DNA from: Polyangium sp. y55x31
GTDB taxonomy: Bacteria > Myxococcota_A > Polyangia > Polyangiales > Polyangiaceae
Assembly: GCF_029946505.1 (NCBI RefSeq)
Contig: NZ_JARZHG010000003.1
Span: forward strand, 496,001 to 560,000
DNA length: 64,000 bases
Reading direction: 5' to 3'
The position numbers were made by a program, and so were the translations under genes. Position 1 is the stretch's first letter. Each line of letters begins with the position of its first letter. This document shows, in pieces, positions 33,614 through 41,295 of this stretch. The notes under the pieces are model-generated. The model saw only the letters and a program-made list of their open reading frames with translations. It was not told the origin of the DNA and did not search any database.

Positions 33614-35602
33614 TCACTTGGGCGATTCCATCACGCATTTCTGATCGCAGCCGTCGCCCGGCGTCTTGTTTCCATCGTCGCACGACTCGAAGCCCGTCTG
33701 CACGATGCCGTCGCCGCAGCGGGGCCCGAGCGTGCAGCCGGCGGCGCATTCGCCGTAGCCGCCGTCGTTCGTCCCGTCGTCGCAGAGCTCGCCGAAGAGG
33801 CTGTCGATCTGGCCGTCGCCGCAGGACGCGGCCGTCTTGCAGCCCGGCGCGCATCCATTGCCGTACGGGGTCAAGTTCACGCCGTCGTCGCACTCCTCGT
33901 TGCCCTCGGCCTGCACGATTCCATCGCCGCAATACGGGCCCTTCTTGCAATCGGGCGTGCACGAGCCGTAGCTGCCGTCGTTCGTCCCGTCGTCGCAGGC
34001 CTCGTTCGGCGTGACGGTGCCGTCGCCGCAGACGCTCTGGCAGGTCGATTTCGTGTTCACGAAATTCGAGAGCGTGAGCCGATAGTTCGATTGCGACGTG
34101 TGCCGCTCGGCCTGGAGCACGACGGTCTCGTAGATCTTGCCGACCTCGAGCCCGAGCTCCAGCGCCTTCGCCGCGTTGAGCAAGACGCTCCCGGAGAGCG
34201 CCCCGTGCACGCCGCCGAGGTTCACCGCGAGCCGCTTGTTCACGAAGACCCACACGTCGTCGTCGCCCGTGAAATCGAGCTGCTCGTTGCCCTTGTACTC
34301 GAACCAGTACCGGACCTCGCTCGTGAAATGGAAGTTGTTCGCGTTCCCCTCGTTGCCGAAGGCGATGCCGTTCAGCGGGAAAAACGTCGAGTCGTCGAAC
34401 CGGTACGCGCCCGAGGGCAACTGGGTGAGCGTGAGCTTCTGCAGGACCGTGAAATTCACCCCCGCGACGTCGCGGTACCATTGATCGAAGTTCGCCTTGC
34501 CCGAGGTGGTCGGCGTCGTCGGGTTGCCCGCGTAGACGGGCTTGCCGTCCGGGCCGAGCATGGTCTGCACGATCCCGAGGTCGCTGCCGCTGAAGTTCTC
34601 GAAATCGGGGTGCGCGATCTTGAAGTCGCGCAGGACGATCGGGATCTCCAGCGTATTGCCCGCGTTCTGCGCGACGTCCTGGCAGGAAAAACCCGGCTCG
34701 ATCTGGCAGGTCGAGGAGCAGCCGTCGCCGTCCGCGCTATTGCCGTCCTCGCATTGCTCGTTGTCGCCCGGCAGCTTGAGGCCGTCGCCGCAGGTCGATT
34801 TGCACGCGCCCATCGTGCAGTCGGGCTCGCGCTGGCAGAACGGCGTGCAGCCGTCGCCCATGTCGTTGTTGCCGTCGTCGCAAGGCTCCTTGCCCTCGAC
34901 CACGGCGTCGCCGCAGACGGTGGGCTTGCAAGGCATGCCGGGCGGACAAACCCACCCGACCTCGAGCTGGCAATTCGCGTCGCAGCCGTCGCCGGCCGCC
35001 ACATTGCCGTCCTCGCACTCCTCCTTGCCCGCGAGGATGCTGTCGCCGCACGCGGCCGCCTGGCAGGCCGCGCCGATGACGGGGCATTGCCAGCCGAGCT
35101 CGACCTGGCAAAGCGCGTCGCAGCCGTCCCCCGGCGCCGCGTTCGTGTCGTCGCACGTCTCCGCGCCCGTGACCTTGCCGTCGCCGCAGACGACCGTGCT
35201 CACGCAGGCCATGCCCGGCATCGGGCACGCGTAATCCTTCTCGATCGCGCTGCAATCGTTGGAGCAGCCGTCCCCCGCGTCCACGTTGCCGTCGTCGCAG
35301 ACCTCCCCCGGCTCGATGATCCCATTGCCGCACACCGGCCCGCAGGGCCCGCCGTCGCAATCGCCGCCGCTGCTCCCCGCGCCGCCGGCGCCCCCCACGC
35401 CGCCGGAGCCGCCGGAGCCAACGAAGAAGCCCCCGTCCCCGCCCTCACCGCCGCCGCCGGAATCGCCGCCGTCAGGCGCGCCGCCGCTCCCCGTTCCGCC
35501 CGGCGTGCCGGGGTTTTCCCCGCCTCCGCAGCCGGCGGCGATGGCGCCGGCGAGAGAAACGGCCGCGAGGGGGAGGAAAATCAAGGCGTGTTTGCGTCGC
35601 AT
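33614..35602 (-). CDS. Surface lipoprotein with DUF4215 Cys-rich repeats and a fibro-slime domain
   Basis: The ATG at 35602 has AAGGAG seven bases upstream and gives 662 residues with a lipobox (AIAAGCGGG). A Gly/Ser linker leads to about six DUF4215-type repeats of the form CGNGIIEPGEVCDDGN and DGCSNDCS up to about residue 310. The centre (about 315-520) is a fibro-slime domain: VWVFVNKRLAVNLGGVHG, with DDDVWVFVN as the conserved core, is the PA14-related ligand-binding region first seen in slime-mould proteins. Four or five more DUF4215 repeats finish the chain. It is probably a Ca-dependent adhesin or matrix protein (inference). It lies about 95 bases upstream of the kinase operon. Confidence 0.9.
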   Translation of the reverse strand: MRRKHALIFLPLAAVSLAGAIAAGCGGGENPGTPGGTGSGGAPDGGDSGGGGEGGDGGFFVGSGGSGGVGGAGGAGSSGGDCDGGPCGPVCGNGIIEPGEVCDDGNVDAGDGCSNDCSAIEKDYACPMPGMACVSTVVCGDGKVTGAETCDDTNAAPGDGCDALCQVELGWQCPVIGAACQAAACGDSILAGKEECEDGNVAAGDGCDANCQLEVGWVCPPGMPCKPTVCGDAVVEGKEPCDDGNNDMGDGCTPFCQREPDCTMGACKSTCGDGLKLPGDNEQCEDGNSADGDGCSSTCQIEPGFSCQDVAQNAGNTLEIPIVLRDFKIAHPDFENFSGSDLGIVQTMLGPDGKPVYAGNPTTPTTSGKANFDQWYRDVAGVNFTVLQKLTLTQLPSGAYRFDDSTFFPLNGIAFGNEGNANNFHFTSEVRYWFEYKGNEQLDFTGDDDVWVFVNKRLAVNLGGVHGALSGSVLLNAAKALELGLEVGKIYETVVLQAERHTSQSNYRLTLSNFVNTKSTCQSVCGDGTVTPNEACDDGTNDGSYGSCTPDCKKGPYCGDGIVQAEGNEECDDGVNLTPYGNGCAPGCKTAASCGDGQIDSLFGELCDDGTNDGGYGECAAGCTLGPRCGDGIVQTGFESCDDGNKTPGDGCDQKCVMESPK

Positions 35603-35781
35603 GGGCAAGCTCCTTTGCTGGGGGGTGGGTGTCCTTTGGGGACAATCATGGAATATAGCGCGAACGGGCGAGCTTGCTCGCGCGTGGCAAGGGCTTGACG
35701 GTTCTCCGGGCTCGCTCTAGCCCGAAGAACCCCGAGGGCTTGCCCCGCTCCCCTTCGAACCCCCATGAAATTCCGAACGCC

Positions 35782-36702
35782 ATGAGCGAACACGACATCG
35801 CCACGCTTCGCCGCGCCCTCACCGAAGGCGCGCTCCTCCTCCCTGCGCCCGAGCTCGGGACGTTGTCGGTGCGCGGCAAGGACCGACAAACCTGGCTGAA
35901 CGGGATGATCACCTGCGACCTCGCGCCGCTGAAAGCAGGGCAGGGCGCGTATGGATTCGCCGTCGCCAAGACCGGCAAGATCCTCGCGGAGCTGCGCATC
36001 CTGATCGACGACGACCGGATCCTCGTGGGCGCGCCGCGGGATCGGATCGCGGTGCTCATCGAGCACTTCGATCACTACGTGATCATGGAGGACGTCGAGC
36101 TCGAAGACGCGAGCGAGGAGGTCGCCTGGATCGTCGCGCACGGCCCGGGATCGAAGGACCTGCCAGCGCTCGCGCGCGCGCATGGCGCGCTCGCCGCCGC
36201 CTCGGTGGACATGTCGGGCAAGGGCGGGGCGCTCTTCGCGTTCGAGCCCAAAGACGTCGACGCCGCGCTCGGACGCTTGGAGCGCAAAGGATCCCCGCCG
36301 GTGCTCGTCGCGGACGAGGCCTCGTGGGAAGCCTTGCGCGTGGAGATCGGCCTCGGCCGCTGGGGCAAGGATTTTTCGGGGGAGAACTATCCGCAGGAGG
36401 CCTCGCTCGAGGCTTTTGCGGTCTCGTTCCAGAAGGGCTGCTACCTCGGGCAGGAGGCGGTCTTCATGCTGCAGAACCGCGGGCACGTGAAGAAGAAGCT
36501 CGTCCCGATCTCGATCGAGGGCGACGCGGAGGTGCCCGCTTCCGCGGAGATCACCGATCCCACGGGCAAGGTGATCGGAAACGTGACGAGCACGGCGAAG
36601 GGGGAAGACGGCCGCGTGCTCGCGCTCGGGTACGTGAAGTACAAGCAAGCGCAGAAAGGCACGGCGATCTCCGTTGCAGGGAGGCCGGCCGTCGTTTCCT
36701 GA
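35782..36702 (+). CDS. ygfZ: Folate-binding YgfZ/GcvT-type protein
   Basis: The 306-residue product matches the YgfZ/IBA57 family, which helps assemble or repair certain Fe-S enzymes with the help of folate. The start region LSVRGKDRQTWLNGMITCDL matches the GcvT-type N-terminal motif. The diagnostic KGCYLGQE stretch lies near residues 226-233, including the conserved cysteine. The length is normal for the family. The ATG at 35782 is used; a longer frame runs through the promoter region of the fibro-slime gene. It is followed by a terminator shared with the convergent gdhA. Confidence 0.85.
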   Translation: MSEHDIATLRRALTEGALLLPAPELGTLSVRGKDRQTWLNGMITCDLAPLKAGQGAYGFAVAKTGKILAELRILIDDDRILVGAPRDRIAVLIEHFDHYVIMEDVELEDASEEVAWIVAHGPGSKDLPALARAHGALAAASVDMSGKGGALFAFEPKDVDAALGRLERKGSPPVLVADEASWEALRVEIGLGRWGKDFSGENYPQEASLEAFAVSFQKGCYLGQEAVFMLQNRGHVKKKLVPISIEGDAEVPASAEITDPTGKVIGNVTSTAKGEDGRVLALGYVKYKQAQKGTAISVAGRPAVVS

Positions 36703-36712
36703 GGGATCGCCG

Positions 36713-36751
36713 AAAAAAAGCGGCGCGCGGATCCGAGATCACGCGCGCCGC
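36713..36751. terminator. Bidirectional terminator between ygfZ and gdhA
   Basis: GCGGCGCGCG (36720-36729) and CGCGCGCCGC (36742-36751) form a perfect 10-bp stem with a 12-base loop. Seven A residues (36713-36719) supply a T-run on the minus strand, ending gdhA; on the plus strand the stem can also stop ygfZ read-through. Confidence 0.85.
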
Positions 36752-36773
36752 AAAGGCCTTTATCGAGATTGGA

Positions 36774-38099
36774 TCAGGGGAAGATGTCGCGCTCGCCGTA
36801 GGCCGCGGCGATACGCTGGAGTGCGACGGCGTAGGCAGCGACGCGCATCGAGCACTTCTTCTGCCGCGCAAGCTCGACGACCTCGCGGTAGGCGCGCTGC
36901 ATTGCCTTCTCCAGGCGCTCGTCGACCTCTTCGAGCGTCCAGTGCTCGGAGCGCTTGTTCTGCACCCACTCGTAGTAGCTGACGGTCACGCCGCCGGCGT
37001 TCGCGAGCACGTCGGGCAGGATGTCGATGCCACGATCGATCAGGATGCGCTCGCCCTCGGGCGAGCAGGGGCCGTTCGCGCCCTCGGCCACGAGCTTGAC
37101 CTGGAGCGACTTCGCCTCCTCGATGCCGATCTGGTTCTCCAGCGCGGCGGGGATGAAGATGTCCGCCTTGATCTTGAAGAACTCCTCGCGGCTGATGGTC
37201 TTGCCGCCCGGGTAGCCCGCGATCGAGCGGTTCTTCTTGACGTAATCCTGGAGCTTGTGCGGGTTGAAGCCCTCGGGGTTGTAGAGGTAACCCGTGTGAT
37301 CACCGACCGCGATCGTCGAGGCGCCGAGCCGCGACAGGATGAGCGAGGTGAATGAACCGACGTTGCCGAAGCCCTGCACGATGAGCGTCGCGCCGCCGAG
37401 CTGGAAGTCGCGCTCCTCGGCCCACTCCTGGATCGTATAAACGAGGCCCTGGCCCGTCGCCTTCTCGCGCCCGAGCGTGCCGCCGACGGCGACGGGCTTG
37501 CCCGTCACGACGCCCTTGACCGACTGGCGGAACAGGCTGCCGACGGTGTTCATGTACGTATCCATGGCCCACGCCATGGCCTTCGCGTCCGTGCCGACGT
37601 CCGGCGCCGGGATATCCGTATCCGGGCCGATGTTCGAGCCGAGCGCGTGGAAGAACCGACGCGTGATCCGCTGCAGCTCGTCGCGCGAGACCTTGTTCGG
37701 ATCGAACTTGACGCCACCCTTGCCGCCGCCGAGCGGCAGGTTCATCAGCGCGCACTTCCAGGTCATCATCGCCGCGAGCGCCTTGACGTCGTCGAGCGTG
37801 ACACCCTCGTGATAACGAATGCCGCCCTTGTACGGGCCGAGCAAGTTATTGTGCTGGACCCGGTAGCCCTTGAAGAGCCGGATCGAGCCATCATCCATCT
37901 TCACGGGGAAGTTGATGATGATCTCGTTCTTCGGCTGGCTGAGGATCGTCTTGATGTACTCGGGCAAATCGATGACGCGGGCGGCCTCGTCCAGATAGCC
38001 CTGTACGACCTTGAAGAACTCGTACTTGTGGTGCTTCTCGACAGAGGCGGGCGGCACGCTCACGGACCCGGCAGTGCTCACCGTCTGTTGGTTATCCAT
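36774..38099 (-). CDS. gdhA: Glutamate dehydrogenase (Glu/Leu/Phe/Val dehydrogenase family)
   Basis: The 441-residue enzyme interconverts glutamate and 2-oxoglutarate plus ammonia. The catalytic region PLGGGKGGVKFDPNK with the active lysines is at about residues 120-135, preceded by the substrate segment YKGGIRYHEGV. The Rossmann motif GFGNVGSFTS is at about 240-250. ANGPCSPEGERIL and NAGGVTVSYYEWVQN are conserved in the family. Cofactor preference cannot be called safely. The upstream gap of 183 bases carries an operator-like palindrome. The gene stands alone between terminator and cdsA. Confidence 0.95.
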   Translation of the reverse strand: MDNQQTVSTAGSVSVPPASVEKHHKYEFFKVVQGYLDEAARVIDLPEYIKTILSQPKNEIIINFPVKMDDGSIRLFKGYRVQHNNLLGPYKGGIRYHEGVTLDDVKALAAMMTWKCALMNLPLGGGKGGVKFDPNKVSRDELQRITRRFFHALGSNIGPDTDIPAPDVGTDAKAMAWAMDTYMNTVGSLFRQSVKGVVTGKPVAVGGTLGREKATGQGLVYTIQEWAEERDFQLGGATLIVQGFGNVGSFTSLILSRLGASTIAVGDHTGYLYNPEGFNPHKLQDYVKKNRSIAGYPGGKTISREEFFKIKADIFIPAALENQIGIEEAKSLQVKLVAEGANGPCSPEGERILIDRGIDILPDVLANAGGVTVSYYEWVQNKRSEHWTLEEVDERLEKAMQRAYREVVELARQKKCSMRVAAYAVALQRIAAAYGERDIFP

Positions 38100-38166
38100 G
38101 GGTGGCCGTTCTAGTCCGTGCCAAAGCCCAAATCCATTTTTTGTTTCGCGGTCCTGCGCGCGCGCC

Positions 38167-38196
38167 GCGCGTCATTCGCCGATGACGCGCGTCATC
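38167..38196. promoter_or_regulatory. Overlapping palindromes upstream of gdhA
   Basis: GATGACGCGCGTCATC (38181-38196) is a perfect 16-bp palindrome. It overlaps GCGCGTCAT-N6-ATGACGCGC (38167-38190), a perfect inverted repeat of nine-base arms. A further CGCGTCAT copy lies at 38256-38263. All are within the 183-bp region upstream of gdhA, so they are likely regulator binding sites, possibly for nitrogen or redox control (unknown). Confidence 0.6.
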
Positions 38197-38282
38197 GACC
38201 CTTTTGCGAAAAAATTGCCATTTGTGCGCTGCAACATCGCGCCCGCGCGACGACACGCGTCATTGGGTGGTCACTCGATCGA

Positions 38283-39107
38283 TCAAGGTCGAGGCCAGAA
38301 GAAGAGGACGTAGATGTATGTGAACGTCCCGGTCACCATGAGCGCATCGACTCGATCGAGGATGCCGCCGTGCCCAGGCACGATGCCGCCCGAGTCCTTG
38401 ACCCCGGCCGATCGCTTGATCATCGACTCCGCGAGATCTCCAGCCTGCCCGGCCGCGCCCGCGACGAGGCCGAGCACGATCGCGTGGTTCAAGGGCAAAC
38501 TCTTCAAGTAGAGATAGTGCCCGACGACAGCGCCGATGACGGCCGCCGCGAGCCCGCCGAGCGCGCCCTCGATCGTCTTCTTGGGGCTGACCGCCTCGTA
38601 AAGCTTGTGTTTGCCCAGGAACCGGCCCGCGAAGTATGCGCCGGTGTCGCTGAACCACGAGAGCACGAGCGCGAGCAGCACGAAGCCCGGGCCCCCGTCG
38701 CGCCGCAAGAGCGCGACCGAGCCGAGGCCGCCGCCGAGGTAGAGCGGGCCGAACCCCATCGCCATCGCGCGGAGCGCCGCCGTCTCGATCGACCCGAGCC
38801 GCGCGAGGGTGATGAAGAGCGCGGCCGTCGGCAGGAGGAAGAGCATGGCGACGAGCGCAGCCGCGTTCGTCGTGAAGAACCAGAGCGTCGCCATCACGCC
38901 GAGCGAGAGCAGGACGCCGAGGATCCGCGAGGCGCGATCCAGTGGATGCGTCATGCCGAACAGCTCGAGCGCGCCCACGGCGAGCGCGAGCGCGAGGAAG
39001 AGCGCCCAGCCCCAGGGAGGGCCGAAGTAGAGCAGCGCGAGGAGGACGGGGATGGCGACGACTGCCGAGAGCAGTCGCATCGCGAGATTACTACGGGCCA
39101 AGTTCAA
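38283..39107 (-). CDS. cdsA: Phosphatidate cytidylyltransferase
   Basis: The 274-residue membrane enzyme makes CDP-diacylglycerol from CTP and phosphatidic acid. About eight hydrophobic segments fill the chain. The C-terminal signature is present: SPKKTIEGALGG at about 190, then DLAESMIKRSAGVKDSG and PGHGGILDRVDAL, which contain the conserved Asp/Arg metal and substrate residues. It follows uppS with a four-base overlap, as in many bacteria where uppS-cdsA start the dxr-rseP-bam region; dxr is not the next gene here. Confidence 0.95.
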   Translation of the reverse strand: MNLARSNLAMRLLSAVVAIPVLLALLYFGPPWGWALFLALALAVGALELFGMTHPLDRASRILGVLLSLGVMATLWFFTTNAAALVAMLFLLPTAALFITLARLGSIETAALRAMAMGFGPLYLGGGLGSVALLRRDGGPGFVLLALVLSWFSDTGAYFAGRFLGKHKLYEAVSPKKTIEGALGGLAAAVIGAVVGHYLYLKSLPLNHAIVLGLVAGAAGQAGDLAESMIKRSAGVKDSGGIVPGHGGILDRVDALMVTGTFTYIYVLFFWPRP

Positions 39108-39883
39108 ACCCCAATGGCCCCGCCACCGAGGGGCGAAGCCGTGCGCGGAGACGTAGCATGCGAAAGGACACGACCGAAGCGCCTCTCGCGGCGCTGGTAG
39201 CTCGCGAGCGCCTCGAAGAGGTCCTGCTCGGTGAAGTCGGGCCAGAGGACGTCCGTGAAGGCGAGCTCGGCGTACGCCGCGCCGAAGAGGAGGAAGTTCG
39301 AGATCCGATGCTCGCCACCCGTACGAATGATGAGGTCGGGCTCGCCGACGCCGAGGCTCGGCAGGCGCGAGGCGATCGCCCGGGTGTCGATCGACTGCGG
39401 ATCGAGCCTGCCCTCGCGCGCCTCGATCGCGAGGTCCCGCGCCGCCCGCGCGATCTCCTCCTGGCCGCCGTACGAGAGCGCGAGCGCGAGCGTCATCTTG
39501 CGGTTGTCCCCCGAGGCCGCGCGCAGCGGATCGAGCGCCTCCCGCACGAACGGCGGCAACCTTTCGAGGTCGCCGATCGCCACGAGCCGGATCTCGTTGT
39601 CGAGGATCTCGCCCCGCTCCGAGACCAGAAACTCGCGCAAGAGCCCCATCAGCGCGTCCACTTCACCGATCGGCCGCGCCCAGTTCTGCTCGCTGAACGC
39701 GTACAACGTCAGGGCCGTCAGCCCGAGCCGCCGCGCCGCTCGGACCACCCGCCGGACCGCCGCACTGCCAGCCTTGTGACCAGCCTCACGAGGTTCGCCG
39801 CGCAATTCGGCCCAGCGGCCGTTGCCGTCCATGATGATCCCGACGTGATGTGGGAGGTTGCTCGCGTCTACGTACGTCATCAC
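39104..39883 (-). CDS. uppS: Isoprenyl (undecaprenyl-diphosphate) synthase
   Basis: The 259-residue product is a cis-prenyltransferase that makes the lipid carrier for peptidoglycan and polysaccharides. The catalytic Asp19 lies in [10 protein letters not shown], followed by [12 protein letters not shown]. Later motifs are [14 protein letters not shown], and [17 protein letters not shown], the conserved RTGGxxRxSNF block. The length is normal. It overlaps cdsA by four bases. It is divergent from the Kal-Kce fusion gene with 74 bases between. Confidence 0.95.
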   Translation of the reverse strand: MMTYVDASNLPHHVGIIMDGNGRWAELRGEPREAGHKAGSAAVRRVVRAARRLGLTALTLYAFSEQNWARPIGEVDALMGLLREFLVSERGEILDNEIRLVAIGDLERLPPFVREALDPLRAASGDNRKMTLALALSYGGQEEIARAARDLAIEAREGRLDPQSIDTRAIASRLPSLGVGEPDLIIRTGGEHRISNFLLFGAAYAELAFTDVLWPDFTEQDLFEALASYQRRERRFGRVLSHATSPRTASPLGGGAIGV

Positions 39884-39957
39884 AGTCTCGAACGCCCGAA
39901 AGGCGCGGCGCAGTTTCCCCTGTTGACTACCGACTGTCGACTGTTGAGTCTCCCGCC

Positions 39958-41295
39958 ATGAGCATCGGCCTAGGTTTGACCGTCACGCTTCGCGTCCGTA
40001 TCGGAGCCCACGACGCCCACTACGCGGGCGAGCTCGTCGATGGAGCCCGGATCCTCGGGCTTTTCGGCGATGTCGCCACGGAGCTGCTCATCCGCCTCGA
40101 CGGCGACGAGGGGCTGTTCCGCGCCTACGAGGCCGTCGAGTTCCTCGCGCCCGTCCGTGCCGGCGACTACATCGAGGCGACCGGCGTCATCACGAAGGTC
40201 GGCAACACCTCGCGCACGATGGCCTTCGAGGCCCGCAAGGTCATCGCGAACGTGCGTGATCCCGCGATCTCGCCCTCCGCGGCGGACGCGTTCGCCGAGC
40301 CGGTCGTGGTCTGCCGGGCGATCGGCACGTGCGTGGTGCCGAAGGAGCTGCAGCGCCGGCCGCGCCTCGTGCTCCCCGCGCTCTCGTCGCCCGGCCCCGA
40401 GCTCGTGGCCAAGCTGCCCGAGCCGCGCCCGATCATCACGCCGCCTCCGCACGTGATCGTCACGCCGCCCGAGTCGCCGCTCGTGCTCACGGCCGCGATC
40501 GTGGGCGCCGAGGTGACGCGCGCGCAGACGCCCTACCTGCCGATCACGGCGCAGGAGCTCGCGGACGAGGCCGCTCGTTGTCGCGACGCCGGCGCCTCCG
40601 TGATCCACCTGCACGTGCGCAACGCCGACGGCACGCCATCGCAGTCGACCGAGCTCTTCGGCGAGGCGATTGCTCGCATCCGCGAGAAGACGGACGTCAT
40701 CATCCAGACCTCGACCGGCGGCGCCGTCGGCATGAGCGTCGAGGAGCGGCTCGGCCCGCTCGCGTGCAAGCCCGAGATGGCCACGCTGAACTGCGGCACG
40801 ATCAACTTCGGCGACGACATCTTCGTGAACACGCGCCCCGACATCCGCGCGATCGCGCGCCGCATCCGCGAGGCCGGCAGCATCGCGGAGCTCGAGTGTT
40901 ACGAGGTCGGCCACATCCACGAGGCGCTCGCGCTTCTCAAGGAAGGCCTCATCGGCGAGCCGCTGCACTTCCAGTTCGTGCTCGGCGTGCCCGGCGCGAT
41001 CATGCCGAGCGAAGCGGTCGTCCAGTTCATGCGCTCGCAGATCCCGGCGGGCGCGACCTGGGGCGTCGCCGCGGTCGGTCGCCACCAGCGGCCCATGACC
41101 GAGCTCGCGATCAAGCTCGGCGGCCACGCGCGCGTCGGGCTCGAAGACAACATCTACCTGGAGAAGGGCGTCCTCGCGGAGGGCAGCGCGCCGCTCGTCG
41201 CGCGCGCCGCCGCCTACGCGAGGAGCCTCGGCCGCGAGATCGTGGATCCCGATCGCGCTCGCGTGCTCCTCGGTATCACCACGGCCGCTGCGTGA
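39958..41295 (+). CDS. Fused 3-aminobutyryl-CoA ammonia-lyase (Kal) and 3-keto-5-aminohexanoate cleavage enzyme (Kce)
   Basis: The 445-residue protein joins two lysine-fermentation enzymes. Residues 1-125 are a hotdog-fold Kal domain: [38 protein letters not shown] and [16 protein letters not shown] match the family closely. A proline-rich linker follows, then the BKACE/Kce domain (about 174-445). It has zinc-ligand histidines 217 and 219 in [13 protein letters not shown], and [13 protein letters not shown]. Kce cleaves the beta-keto acid with acetyl-CoA, and Kal removes ammonia from the resulting aminobutyryl-CoA, so the fusion catalyses consecutive steps. Its stop overlaps the next gene's GTG by four bases. 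The other kam/kdd genes are not adjacent. Confidence 0.9.
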   Translation: MSIGLGLTVTLRVRIGAHDAHYAGELVDGARILGLFGDVATELLIRLDGDEGLFRAYEAVEFLAPVRAGDYIEATGVITKVGNTSRTMAFEARKVIANVRDPAISPSAADAFAEPVVVCRAIGTCVVPKELQRRPRLVLPALSSPGPELVAKLPEPRPIITPPPHVIVTPPESPLVLTAAIVGAEVTRAQTPYLPITAQELADEAARCRDAGASVIHLHVRNADGTPSQSTELFGEAIARIREKTDVIIQTSTGGAVGMSVEERLGPLACKPEMATLNCGTINFGDDIFVNTRPDIRAIARRIREAGSIAELECYEVGHIHEALALLKEGLIGEPLHFQFVLGVPGAIMPSEAVVQFMRSQIPAGATWGVAAVGRHQRPMTELAIKLGGHARVGLEDNIYLEKGVLAEGSAPLVARAAAYARSLGREIVDPDRARVLLGITTAAA

